Positions 34,882-41,576 of a stretch of DNA of 64,000 bases are shown here, in pieces. A program made the position numbers and the translations under genes. The stretch's first letter is position 1; every line of letters begins with the position of its first letter. The stretch comes from an uncultured Saprospiraceae bacterium (GTDB taxonomy: Bacteria; Bacteroidota; Bacteroidia; Chitinophagales; Saprospiraceae), in contig CAKZQC010000013.1 of the NCBI GenBank assembly GCA_937139495.1, positions 62,001 to 126,000 on the forward strand, given 5' to 3'. The notes beneath the pieces are model-generated. The model was not told where the DNA came from, did no database searches, and worked only from the letters and a program-made list of their open reading frames with translations.

Positions 34882-35700
34882 TTGCTAGACGAACAATTAC
34901 AGGAGCATAACAAAGCCAATGAAATAGATGAAAAAAGAGTGACGGAGTTCAAGAGTAACCGATTGTTCTTTTTGTTAGGTGGCTTTTTTTTGGCAAATGC
35001 CTTGATTGCTGAATTTATTGGTGTCAAAATCTTCTCGCTGGAACATAGCCTTGGGCTAGAAGCTTGGGGCATCAACCCCATGGGTGAGGGTGTGCCGTTG
35101 CAGTTTACAGCAGGAGTACTATTGTGGCCTGTAGTGTTCATCATGACCGATATTATCAACGAATATTTTGGGGTTAGTGGTGTGCGTTTTTTGTCCTTTT
35201 TGGCGGCTTCGCTGATTAGCTACGCTTTTGCTATGATATTTGCCGCTATTCATTTAGTACCTGCCGATTGGTGGGTTACGAGTTATCAAGAACAAGGAAT
35301 TGACGATATGCAAAACGCTTTTATGGGCGTTTTTGGTCAAGGAATGTGGATTATAGTTGGTTCTTTAGTGGCGTTTTTGGTTGGTCAGCTAGTTGATGCT
35401 TTGGTATTCCGAAAGATTAAGCAATATACAGGCAATACCCGTATTTGGTTGCGTGCAACAGCTTCTACGATGGTTTCGCAATTGATAGATAGCTTTGTGG
35501 TACTTTATATCGCTTTTGGTTTGGGAGCAGGCTGGGAAATGAAGCTTATATTGACCGTAGCAACTATCAATTATATCTACAAAGTAGCGGTTGCTATTTT
35601 ATTTATTCCGCTATTGTACCTCATTCATACGCTTATTGATAAGTATTTGGGGCAGGAAATAGCAGACACACTCAAAAAATTAGCCTTACAAAAAAATTAG
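34882..35700 (+). CDS. Queuosine precursor transporter (VUT family, YhhQ-like)
   Basis: 272 residues with six membrane segments and a charged N-terminal tail. It takes up queuine or preQ precursors for tRNA modification. Family signatures: FFLANALIAEFIGVKIFSL in the first helix, WPVVFIMTDIINEYFG (the conserved D-x2-NEYFG), and WLRATASTMVSQLIDSFVV, typical of DUF165 proteins. The start is a TTG, since no ATG precedes the conserved region in frame. rdgB starts 7 bases after its stop, so the two form an operon. Two palindromes lie just upstream. Confidence 0.88.
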   Translation: MLDEQLQEHNKANEIDEKRVTEFKSNRLFFLLGGFFLANALIAEFIGVKIFSLEHSLGLEAWGINPMGEGVPLQFTAGVLLWPVVFIMTDIINEYFGVSGVRFLSFLAASLISYAFAMIFAAIHLVPADWWVTSYQEQGIDDMQNAFMGVFGQGMWIIVGSLVAFLVGQLVDALVFRKIKQYTGNTRIWLRATASTMVSQLIDSFVVLYIAFGLGAGWEMKLILTVATINYIYKVAVAILFIPLLYLIHTLIDKYLGQEIADTLKKLALQKN

Positions 35701-35707
35701 AAATACG

Positions 35708-36289
35708 ATGGAAAAATTAGTTTTTGCTACTGCCAACGCCAATAAAGTAAAAGAAATCAAACACATTTTAGGTGATTTGTATGATTTTAGGAGCCTAACA
35801 GATATTGGTTGTACGGAGGATATACCCGAAACACAACCCACAATTGAAGGCAATGCGTTGCAAAAGGCTCGTTATGTGTACGAAAAATATGGCTACAATT
35901 GTTTTGCAGAAGATACAGGATTGTTGGTGGAGGCACTAGATGGCGCTCCAGGGGTTTATTCGGCACGTTATGCAGGGAGCCAACGAAATTCAGATGATAA
36001 TATGGATAAGTTGTTAGTCGAATTGCAACATGAACCAAACCGAGCGGCTTATTTCAAAACGGTCATTGCTCTAATTATAGATGGAAAAGAAACACTTTTT
36101 GAGGGAAAAGTGGAGGGGGAAATATTGAAAGCTAGACAAGGTGGAACAGGTTTTGGTTACGACCCCATATTTTTGCCCAATGGACAAAGTCAGTCTTTTG
36201 CAGAAATGACAGCTGATGAAAAGGGTGCGATTAGCCACCGAGGTAGAGCGACTGCCAAGTTGAAAGCACATTTGGATGCTATTCGCTAA
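35708..36289 (+). CDS. rdgB: Non-canonical purine NTP pyrophosphatase (RdgB/HAM1)
   Basis: Hydrolyses dITP, ITP and XTP to monophosphates to keep deaminated purines out of nucleic acids. 193 residues, normal length. Motifs: ATANANKVKEIKHIL at the N-terminus (phosphate-binding), FAEDTGLLVEALDGAPGVYSAR around 66-87 with the catalytic Asp, GGTGFGYDPIFLP and SHRGRA near the C-terminus. It is spaced 7 bases after the queuosine transporter gene and probably translationally coupled. The two share no pathway, but both touch modified purine bases. Confidence 0.95.
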   Translation: MEKLVFATANANKVKEIKHILGDLYDFRSLTDIGCTEDIPETQPTIEGNALQKARYVYEKYGYNCFAEDTGLLVEALDGAPGVYSARYAGSQRNSDDNMDKLLVELQHEPNRAAYFKTVIALIIDGKETLFEGKVEGEILKARQGGTGFGYDPIFLPNGQSQSFAEMTADEKGAISHRGRATAKLKAHLDAIR

Positions 36290-36306
36290 GGAAAATGCAC
36301 TTTTTG

Positions 36307-36352
36307 GTTAGCGTTACTTTGTTTGGATAGAATGAAAGTTAGCGTTACTTTG
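36307..36352. repeat. 15-base direct repeat
   Basis: GTTAGCGTTACTTTG occurs at 36307-36321 and 36338-36352, 31 bases apart. The core TTAGCGTTAC also occurs at 46459-46468 before the sigma factor gene. Confidence 0.6.
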
Positions 36353-36410
36353 GGTAAGATCGTTTTGCTGTTAGATTTTAGAAGTTAGACTTCCAATCAT
36401 CGCTTTCTAT

Positions 36411-36425
36411 TTAGACCCGCTCTTC
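36411..36425. promoter_or_regulatory. Degenerate copy of the recurring palindrome next to a MITE
   Basis: TTAGACCCGCTCTTC matches the consensus at 11 of 15 positions. The MITE insertion duplicated its right half as CCCGCTCTT. Confidence 0.35.
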
Positions 36426-36548
36426 TGAGTACAGGACAAAAATTAAAAACACTTATTCCAAAGGCATTATTTAACCTCTACATAAGGTGCTAAGCACTTT
36501 CAAAGTGCTTAGCACCTCGTTAAGAATAGTGTTTTGCCCTGTACTTAA
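36425..36548. mobile_element. Miniature inverted-repeat element, 124 bases, with 9-base target duplication
   Basis: Ends: CTGAGTACAGGACAAAA and, in reverse complement, TTAAGTACAGGGCAAAA (14 of 17 identical). CCCGCTCTT flanks the element on both sides (36416-36424 and 36549-36557), extending to 10 bases with the preceding A. The centre holds a perfect 16-base hairpin AGGTGCTAAGCACTTT / AAAGTGCTTAGCACCT with a 1-base loop. No coding capacity. A second copy of its left end is at 1673. Confidence 0.8.
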
Positions 36549-36637
36549 CCCGCTCTTATAGAAGATGTCGTAAGTATAAACCTTTGTCTTATTTGTTTGT
36601 ATTAATAGTCTAAAATAACCGACAAAATATAAATGCT

Positions 36638-37081
36638 ATGCACGAATTAAAAATGGTCAGAAAAGAGGTACTTTTTGAAGCTACTCCAGCCGAAGTATGG
36701 CAGTTATTGACAGATGCCAAGATGACCAAGCAATATATGTTTGGTTGTGAAGTACTATCGGATTGGGAACTGGGTAGTTCTGTTACATGGGAAATGACAG
36801 ACGAAAAAGGATTGTCAATAGTAGTGGTACAGGGGAAGGTGACGGCAATCGAGCAGGGGAGTAAGGTCTCTTTTACGATGTTTGACCCTAATATGGGATT
36901 GGAAGATATTCCTAGAAATTATGTTACGTTAACTTATGATATTCTGGAATGGGAGGACAAGACACAACTTGTTATTTTGCAAGGAGATTTCGCTACGGTC
37001 GATTTAGGAACGGAGCGATTCGAGCAGTCGAATAAAGGTTGGGAGCAAGTAATTCCGTTGATGAAAGAAGTCTTAGCGTAA
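36638..37081 (+). CDS. SRPBCC (START-fold, AHSA1-like) protein
   Basis: 147 residues with the helix-grip fold pattern of the AHSA1/SRPBCC superfamily: an opening strand (RKEVLFEATPAEVWQLLTD), then GCEVLSDWELGSSVTWEM and GKVTAIEQGSKVSFTM, and a long C-terminal helix (ERFEQSNKGWEQVIPLMKEVL) with the usual GW near the end. Members bind small hydrophobic ligands or regulate Hsp90, but this one has no catalytic signature. Cytoplasmic and probably monocistronic: a terminator follows at 37102. The substrate is unknown. Confidence 0.88.
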   Translation: MHELKMVRKEVLFEATPAEVWQLLTDAKMTKQYMFGCEVLSDWELGSSVTWEMTDEKGLSIVVVQGKVTAIEQGSKVSFTMFDPNMGLEDIPRNYVTLTYDILEWEDKTQLVILQGDFATVDLGTERFEQSNKGWEQVIPLMKEVLA

Positions 37082-37101
37082 AATAGAATTGCTGATTGTA
37101 A

Positions 37102-37143
37102 AAAATGCGTTTGCCCTCAAGGAAGAGCAAACGCATTTTTTTT
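37102..37143 (+). terminator. Terminator of the SRPBCC gene
   Basis: AAAATGCGTTTGC pairs with GCAAACGCATTTT, followed by a T run. Confidence 0.75.
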
Positions 37144-37240
37144 AGCAAAAAAAAACCAGTCGGACGCTTCGCTATTCCCCTTTGCTTTGCAACTGTCCAC
37201 AGGACACTTGCATTTTTTTTAGCAAAAAAAAACCAGTCGG
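37133..37240. repeat. Perfect 31-base direct repeat with 77-base period
   Basis: The 31 bases beginning GCATTTTTTTTAGC and ending CCAGTCGG occur at 37133-37163 and again at 37210-37240 without mismatch. Each copy spans the tail of one terminator and the head of another, so a partial duplication of a bidirectional terminator region is likely. Confidence 0.8.
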
Positions 37241-37259
37241 GTCACTACTCCGACTGGTA
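37222..37259 (-). terminator. Terminator of the minus-strand NUDIX gene
   Basis: ACCAGTCGG / CCGACTGGT with a 9-base loop; read on the minus strand it is followed by a run of T (A tract at 37224-37232). Confidence 0.75.
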
Positions 37260-37341
37260 GTATTCCCTAGGGAATACAATTACACAAACACTACATCTTT
37301 GATACGTTAGTATGGTATCTTATATTATTCTGAAAGCAAAA

Positions 37342-37890
37342 CTATGCTTTTAATTCTCTTAAATAGGCGTGATTGTCACCGTGGTGTACGCCTTCATAAT
37401 TTGGATTGGCAATGTATTGACGAAGAGCAAAAATATTGGATTGAAACGCTAATTGTTCCCAAGGAATATCTTCCAAATCAAATAACTTTACGTCTGCTGT
37501 TTCTTCGCCTACGCTGTATTTTCCATCGACTAATTCCGCCAAAAAAAGAAAATAGACTTGATCGACGTGCATGATATTATAAACGGTATGTAGTTTTTTT
37601 ATTATTACGGTTGCATTTACCTCTTCTCGTACTTCTCTTTTGGCTCCTTCTTGTAGGGTTTCTTTATTTTCCATAAATCCTGCTGGAAAATTCCAAAAGC
37701 CTTTTTGTGGAGCAATTGCTCTTTTACAGAGTAATACTTTGCCTTCATGAAAAACCAAACAGCCCGTTACAATCTTCGGATTGGAATAGTGTACGACTTG
37801 ACAATCTTGACAAATTACTCTTGTGTGAATGTCTGAAGAAGGTACTTGTTGTATTAGGTTCTGTGACCCACAATTGCTGCAATAATTCAT
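37342..37890 (-). CDS. NUDIX hydrolase with N-terminal zinc ribbon
   Basis: 182 residues. A C4 zinc ribbon at the N-terminus (CSNCG at 4-8 and CQDC at 27-30) is followed by a NUDIX domain whose box reads GFMENKETLQEGAKREVREE, an exact GX5EX7REUXEE. The order resembles NudC but the protein is shorter and lacks the NudC-specific region, as in the NUDIX group with HYxNPKIVTGCLV. It hydrolyses a nucleoside-diphosphate-linked substrate, perhaps an NADH- or ADP-ribose-like compound; the substrate is not clear. It is the only gene between its terminator and the long intergenic region upstream. Confidence 0.93.
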   Translation of the reverse strand: MNYCSNCGSQNLIQQVPSSDIHTRVICQDCQVVHYSNPKIVTGCLVFHEGKVLLCKRAIAPQKGFWNFPAGFMENKETLQEGAKREVREEVNATVIIKKLHTVYNIMHVDQVYFLFLAELVDGKYSVGEETADVKLFDLEDIPWEQLAFQSNIFALRQYIANPNYEGVHHGDNHAYLRELKA

Positions 37891-38204
37891 TAAAACAATG
37901 TTATTTAATTACTTAGCTACAAAACTAATAATAAAAAATGATATATACAATGTATATTTAAGAAATATTTTTTTAAATATACTATCCTGCGTAAGATGTT
38001 GCAAAATAAGCGATTAGCATGCAATCAAGTATAATAAATTAGTAGTGTAACTATGTTGGTATCTATTTTAGATATTTAAAACTATGAATAAATTGTCATA
38101 CTTTCAAGGATTGCAGTATATATTTTGTTTACCTTGTTTGTATTGCAAGTTGTTTACGGATAGTCTAGCAGAAGAATAGAAGGTTTGTGGGGCAGGGGCA
38201 TAAA
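37891..38204. other. AT-rich intergenic region, about 314 bases
   Basis: No ORF, repeat or convincing promoter was seen. Confidence 0.4.
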
Positions 38205-38239
38205 AAAAGTTCAAAAACTAAATGTGTTTTTGAACTTTT
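38205..38239 (-). terminator. Terminator of tRNA-Val
   Basis: AAAAGTTCAAAAAC pairs with GTTTTTGAACTTTT; on the minus strand a T run follows. It begins directly at the encoded CCA end. Confidence 0.75.
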
Positions 38240-38241
38240 GG

Positions 38242-38316
38242 TGGGTAATGAGGGATTCGAACCCCCGACCCCCTCGGTGTAAACGAGGTGCTCTGAACCA
38301 ACTGAGCTAATTACCC
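38242..38316 (-). tRNA. tRNA-Val (anticodon TAC)
   Basis: 75-base cloverleaf on the minus strand: acceptor GGGTAAT/ATTACCC, D stem GCTC/GAGC, anticodon stem CCTCG/CGAGG with loop TTTACAC (anticodon TAC), T arm GGGGG-TTCGAAT-CCCTC and discriminator A. CCA is encoded (complement of 38239-38241). Confidence 0.95.
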
Positions 38317-38334
38317 GTATTGTTTATTGCAGTG

Positions 38335-38365
38335 CAAATATAGGGCGAGTAAATGGACTATGCAA
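38335..38365 (-). promoter_or_regulatory. Promoter of tRNA-Val
   Basis: On the minus strand: TTG (38365-38363), 20 bases, TATATTTG (38342-38335). It starts transcription about 15 bases before the tRNA. Confidence 0.7.
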
Positions 38366-38575
38366 GTCTTTTGAAGATATTTTTTAAACTTTTTTTGTGA
38401 TTGTGTATAATTGGTTGATAGTTAGTGCTTTGTGAGTTGATTGTTTTTGGTGAAAATCTTGTGTTTGGTAGATGGAGAGTAGCGAGGAAGTGATACGGAA
38501 TAAAAAAAATACTATTTGGCGAATATAAAACGCCTTCTTAATGAAGTTGTACTTATAATCTATTAATTTTGTCTA

Positions 38576-38590
38576 TTAGACACGCTCTAA
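38576..38590. promoter_or_regulatory. Copy of the recurring palindrome
   Basis: TTAGACACGCTCTAA, 14 of 15 matches and perfect TTAGA/TCTAA arms. It lies 12 bases before a MITE. Without the MITE it would be about 60 bases before the AsmA start. Confidence 0.45.
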
Positions 38591-38602
38591 CTCTTTTATT
38601 CA

Positions 38603-38766
38603 TAAGTAACCGTGCAAAAATAATGACACAAAATGATTAAGGGGGTTTTTAGTTCAGACGAATCAAAAAACGTAGTGATAGTGGTGCTATCACGAAGCTT
38701 TTTGGCGAAGTATGGGCTAGAAATAGACCATCATTTTACATTAATTTATTTATGCACGGTTACTTA
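38603..38766. mobile_element. Miniature inverted-repeat element (MITE-like), 164 bases
   Basis: Perfect 13-base ends TAAGTAACCGTGC and GCACGGTTACTTA, with similarity continuing inward for about 35 bases (AAAAATAATG and AAAATGATT on the left, ATAAATAAATTAATG and AAAATGATG in reverse on the right). The centre contains a perfect hairpin GTGATAG-TGGTG-CTATCAC. No coding capacity and no certain target duplication. Confidence 0.7.
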
Positions 38767-38814
38767 CTATGAAGTGACTTATTGAATAACTTCCACATAA
38801 TATCTAGTCAACAC

Positions 38815-41487
38815 ATGAACGCTACCACAGAACGCAGTAAACCCTCTATTTTTAAATTATTCAAATGGATAGGTATCTTTTTCGGGTTACTTATTGTTGG
38901 GCTGATTATTACAGCCGCTGTATTTGAAAAACAAATTGGAGCTTTGGTTATCAAAACGCTCAACAAACAACTCAAAACAGAGCTGAAAGTAGAAGAGGCT
39001 ACTTTGTCGCTAATTCGGCAGTTTCCCAAAGCAGCAGTTTATCTCAATAATGTAGAAATCGCTGGAGTAGGAGGCGAGGAAGAACAATTGTTGAAAGTGG
39101 AAAGTATTTCGCTTAAATGTGGGATTCTTGGATTGCTGTCAGGCAACTACAAATTCAACTCAATTAGTATTTCTAATGGACACGTATTTGTACATTCGGA
39201 CGAAAAAGGAAAGGTCAATTATGATGTATTCAAAAGTACAGAAGAAATAGAAGAGGATACCGAAGGAGGCGACCTAAATTTATCTATCGAAAATTTTGAT
39301 CTCCAAAATATAGCTATTCATTATGTAGATAAAAAAGCAAAACAAGAGATACAAGTATTGGCTCAATCGGCTAACTTTAGTGGTGCGTTCATGATTGATA
39401 ATGAGCAGAATAAAGAAAAATATAGCATCAGAAGCTATGCAGAACTATACTCTCAGCAGATTGTGTTGGGCGAAACGGTCTATTTACAAGGCAAAAAACT
39501 AGCTTATGATGGTTCTATGGTGATGGATAACGCCAATGGTTTATATACATTCGATAAGATAAAACTCTACCTAGAAGAAAATGAATTTAGTGTAGATGGT
39601 AGTATTGAGCAACAAAAAAAAGGAACACAATATAACTTAGTTTTTGGTAGTGACAATGCTCGATTACATTCGCTTGTGCAACTCTTGCCTGCTCAATATA
39701 CTGCCTTATTGGGCGACCTCCAAAGTCATGCTAAACTACGTTTTGATGCTAGAGTCAACGGATTGGCAACGGAAACAGTGGCACCAATTGTAGAAGTTAA
39801 TTTTGGATTGCAAGAAGGTTTGCTCGAACACCCATTGCTAGAAGGGAGTATGCGTGATGTGAGTTTTGAGGTACATTTCACCAATGGTGATGGACGTAAT
39901 GACAAAACTGCGAAACTTGAACTCAAAGATTTCAAAGCGAACCTCAATCAACAACCTATTGATGTACAATATCTGATGAGAGGATTGGAAAACCCGCAAA
40001 TTGATATGCAGGTGAATGGCAAAATTCCGCTAGCGGCTATCTACAGAATGTTTGGTGAACAAATGACAGGTGGTAGTGGTTGGATCAATATAGAACAACT
40101 GATGTTGAACGGAAAAATGTCGGAAATGACTTCGATGTCTCGTATTGCGAGAGTCAAGTTGAAAGGTGCTATCAATATGGAGGAAGCGACGCTCACGGCT
40201 CATGGAATTACGACAACTATTCCACAAGGTAAATTGACCTTGGCAAATAACGTACTGAATATTGCAGATTTGACGATTCAGATGCCCAATAATCAAGTAT
40301 TGCTAAACGGAAATATTGCGAACGCACTGCCTGTGTTGCTCTCGGATTCGCTCAACTCTCAACATGCTAAGCTCACTTTCAAAGCTTCTTTACAATCTGA
40401 AAAACTAGATTTGGACGAACTATTGGCGTTCTCAGAAGGGAACAGTCAAGAAAAAATAGACCAAGCTCCAGCGGAAGAAAAAGATTCTTTGTTGACGGAT
40501 AATAATGTACAACGAGAACGACTCACTTCTTTTTTGCAAGGTTCTTTTAGTACTACTATAGCTACGCTAAAGTATGGAAACGTGATTGCTGAAAACTTCA
40601 AAGGCGAAATTGCTTTTGATAATAGCATCATGAATCTAAAAAGTGTGACGGCACAAGCGATGGAAGGCAATTTTGAATTGAATAGTAGAATCCATTTTGT
40701 AAAAGAGCCTTATGTCGAAGCTTTTTTGGATTGTAATAAGATAGATATTCGACAGTTTTTGGATCAATTGGATAACTTTGGTCAAGAGGTTCTCACGGCC
40801 GAAAACTTGCACGGAACGTTGACTTCGCTCATCAAGTTAAATGTATTTTTTGATTCATTGGGCAATTTCAAACAAGACGAGCTTTTTGTAGTGGCAGATG
40901 TCAATATTGATAATGGCGAATTGGTCAATTTCAAGATGATGGAAAGTTTTGCGACTTTCGTCAAAATGCAAGACTTGAAAGATATTCGATTTACGAACCT
41001 CAAAAATCAATTCAAAATAGAACATAGCAAAATGTATATGCCTGCTATGTTTATACAAAGTAATGCGATTAATTTAGTGGTAGGAGGGGAGTATAGTTTT
41101 ACGCATGATATGGACTTCAAAATCAAGGTCAATGTAGGACAAGTATTAGCGAATAAGTTTAAGAGGTACAATCCTGACAATGCTCCTATCAAAGCCAAAC
41201 AACAAGGCTTATTTAATATGTATGCTCGTATTTATGGCAATCTTTATGATGATTATAAATACAAAATAGGACCAAAAGACACCAAAAAAGCATTGGAAGC
41301 ACAGCTTAGTCAAGAGTTGCCTGCTATCAACAATACGCTACGAGCAGAGTTTGCAAAATCAGGCGCTAGTACGGCTTCCGAAAATAAATTGCAACAGCTA
41401 AAAGAACCTGCACAGTGGGAGGATATACCCGAATATGGCGGAGGAGGAGAAGTGATTGAAGAGGTCGAATATATCGACGGATTTTAA
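38815..41487 (+). CDS. AsmA-family protein
   Basis: 890 residues from the ATG at 38815; a TTG 11 codons upstream is possible but weaker. One membrane segment (about 17-38) anchors the protein in the inner membrane. The rest is a long run of beta strands with the AsmA-type opening, a helix then LKVEEATLSLIRQFPKAAVYLNNVEIAG (DUF748/AsmA N-terminus), and a C-terminal AsmA_2-like region (about 600-800, LNLKSVTAQAMEGNFELNSRI; LHGTLTSLIKLNVFFDS). Such proteins form bridges that carry phospholipid toward the outer membrane. An acidic linker near residues 560-575 separates the two halves. The palindrome and a MITE lie just upstream. Confidence 0.88.
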   Translation: MNATTERSKPSIFKLFKWIGIFFGLLIVGLIITAAVFEKQIGALVIKTLNKQLKTELKVEEATLSLIRQFPKAAVYLNNVEIAGVGGEEEQLLKVESISLKCGILGLLSGNYKFNSISISNGHVFVHSDEKGKVNYDVFKSTEEIEEDTEGGDLNLSIENFDLQNIAIHYVDKKAKQEIQVLAQSANFSGAFMIDNEQNKEKYSIRSYAELYSQQIVLGETVYLQGKKLAYDGSMVMDNANGLYTFDKIKLYLEENEFSVDGSIEQQKKGTQYNLVFGSDNARLHSLVQLLPAQYTALLGDLQSHAKLRFDARVNGLATETVAPIVEVNFGLQEGLLEHPLLEGSMRDVSFEVHFTNGDGRNDKTAKLELKDFKANLNQQPIDVQYLMRGLENPQIDMQVNGKIPLAAIYRMFGEQMTGGSGWINIEQLMLNGKMSEMTSMSRIARVKLKGAINMEEATLTAHGITTTIPQGKLTLANNVLNIADLTIQMPNNQVLLNGNIANALPVLLSDSLNSQHAKLTFKASLQSEKLDLDELLAFSEGNSQEKIDQAPAEEKDSLLTDNNVQRERLTSFLQGSFSTTIATLKYGNVIAENFKGEIAFDNSIMNLKSVTAQAMEGNFELNSRIHFVKEPYVEAFLDCNKIDIRQFLDQLDNFGQEVLTAENLHGTLTSLIKLNVFFDSLGNFKQDELFVVADVNIDNGELVNFKMMESFATFVKMQDLKDIRFTNLKNQFKIEHSKMYMPAMFIQSNAINLVVGGEYSFTHDMDFKIKVNVGQVLANKFKRYNPDNAPIKAKQQGLFNMYARIYGNLYDDYKYKIGPKDTKKALEAQLSQELPAINNTLRAEFAKSGASTASENKLQQLKEPAQWEDIPEYGGGGEVIEEVEYIDGF

Positions 41488-41510
41488 ATGACTTTAATTC
41501 AGAAGAAAGC

Positions 41511-41551
41511 AAAAAAGACCTAAACACGCTAGTCGTGTTTAGGTCTTTTTT
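41511..41551. terminator. Bidirectional terminator between AsmA and urocanate hydratase genes
   Basis: 18-base perfect repeat AAAAAAGACCTAAACACG / CGTGTTTAGGTCTTTTTT with a 5-base loop. A and T runs on both sides serve both convergent genes. Confidence 0.88.
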
Positions 41552-41576
41552 TGTTTCAAAAAAAGGAAGATGACCC

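Larger units (their letters stand above)
36290..36637. other. Intergenic region with direct repeats and a MITE, 348 bases
   Basis: It contains a 15-base direct repeat (36307 and 36338), a copy of the recurring palindrome at 36411 and a 124-base inverted-repeat element inserted directly after it (36425-36548). Confidence 0.6.
38317..38602. other. Intergenic region between tRNA-Val and the MITE, 286 bases
   Basis: It holds the tRNA-Val promoter and a palindrome copy at 38576. The rest is AT-rich and shows nothing else. Confidence 0.4.
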
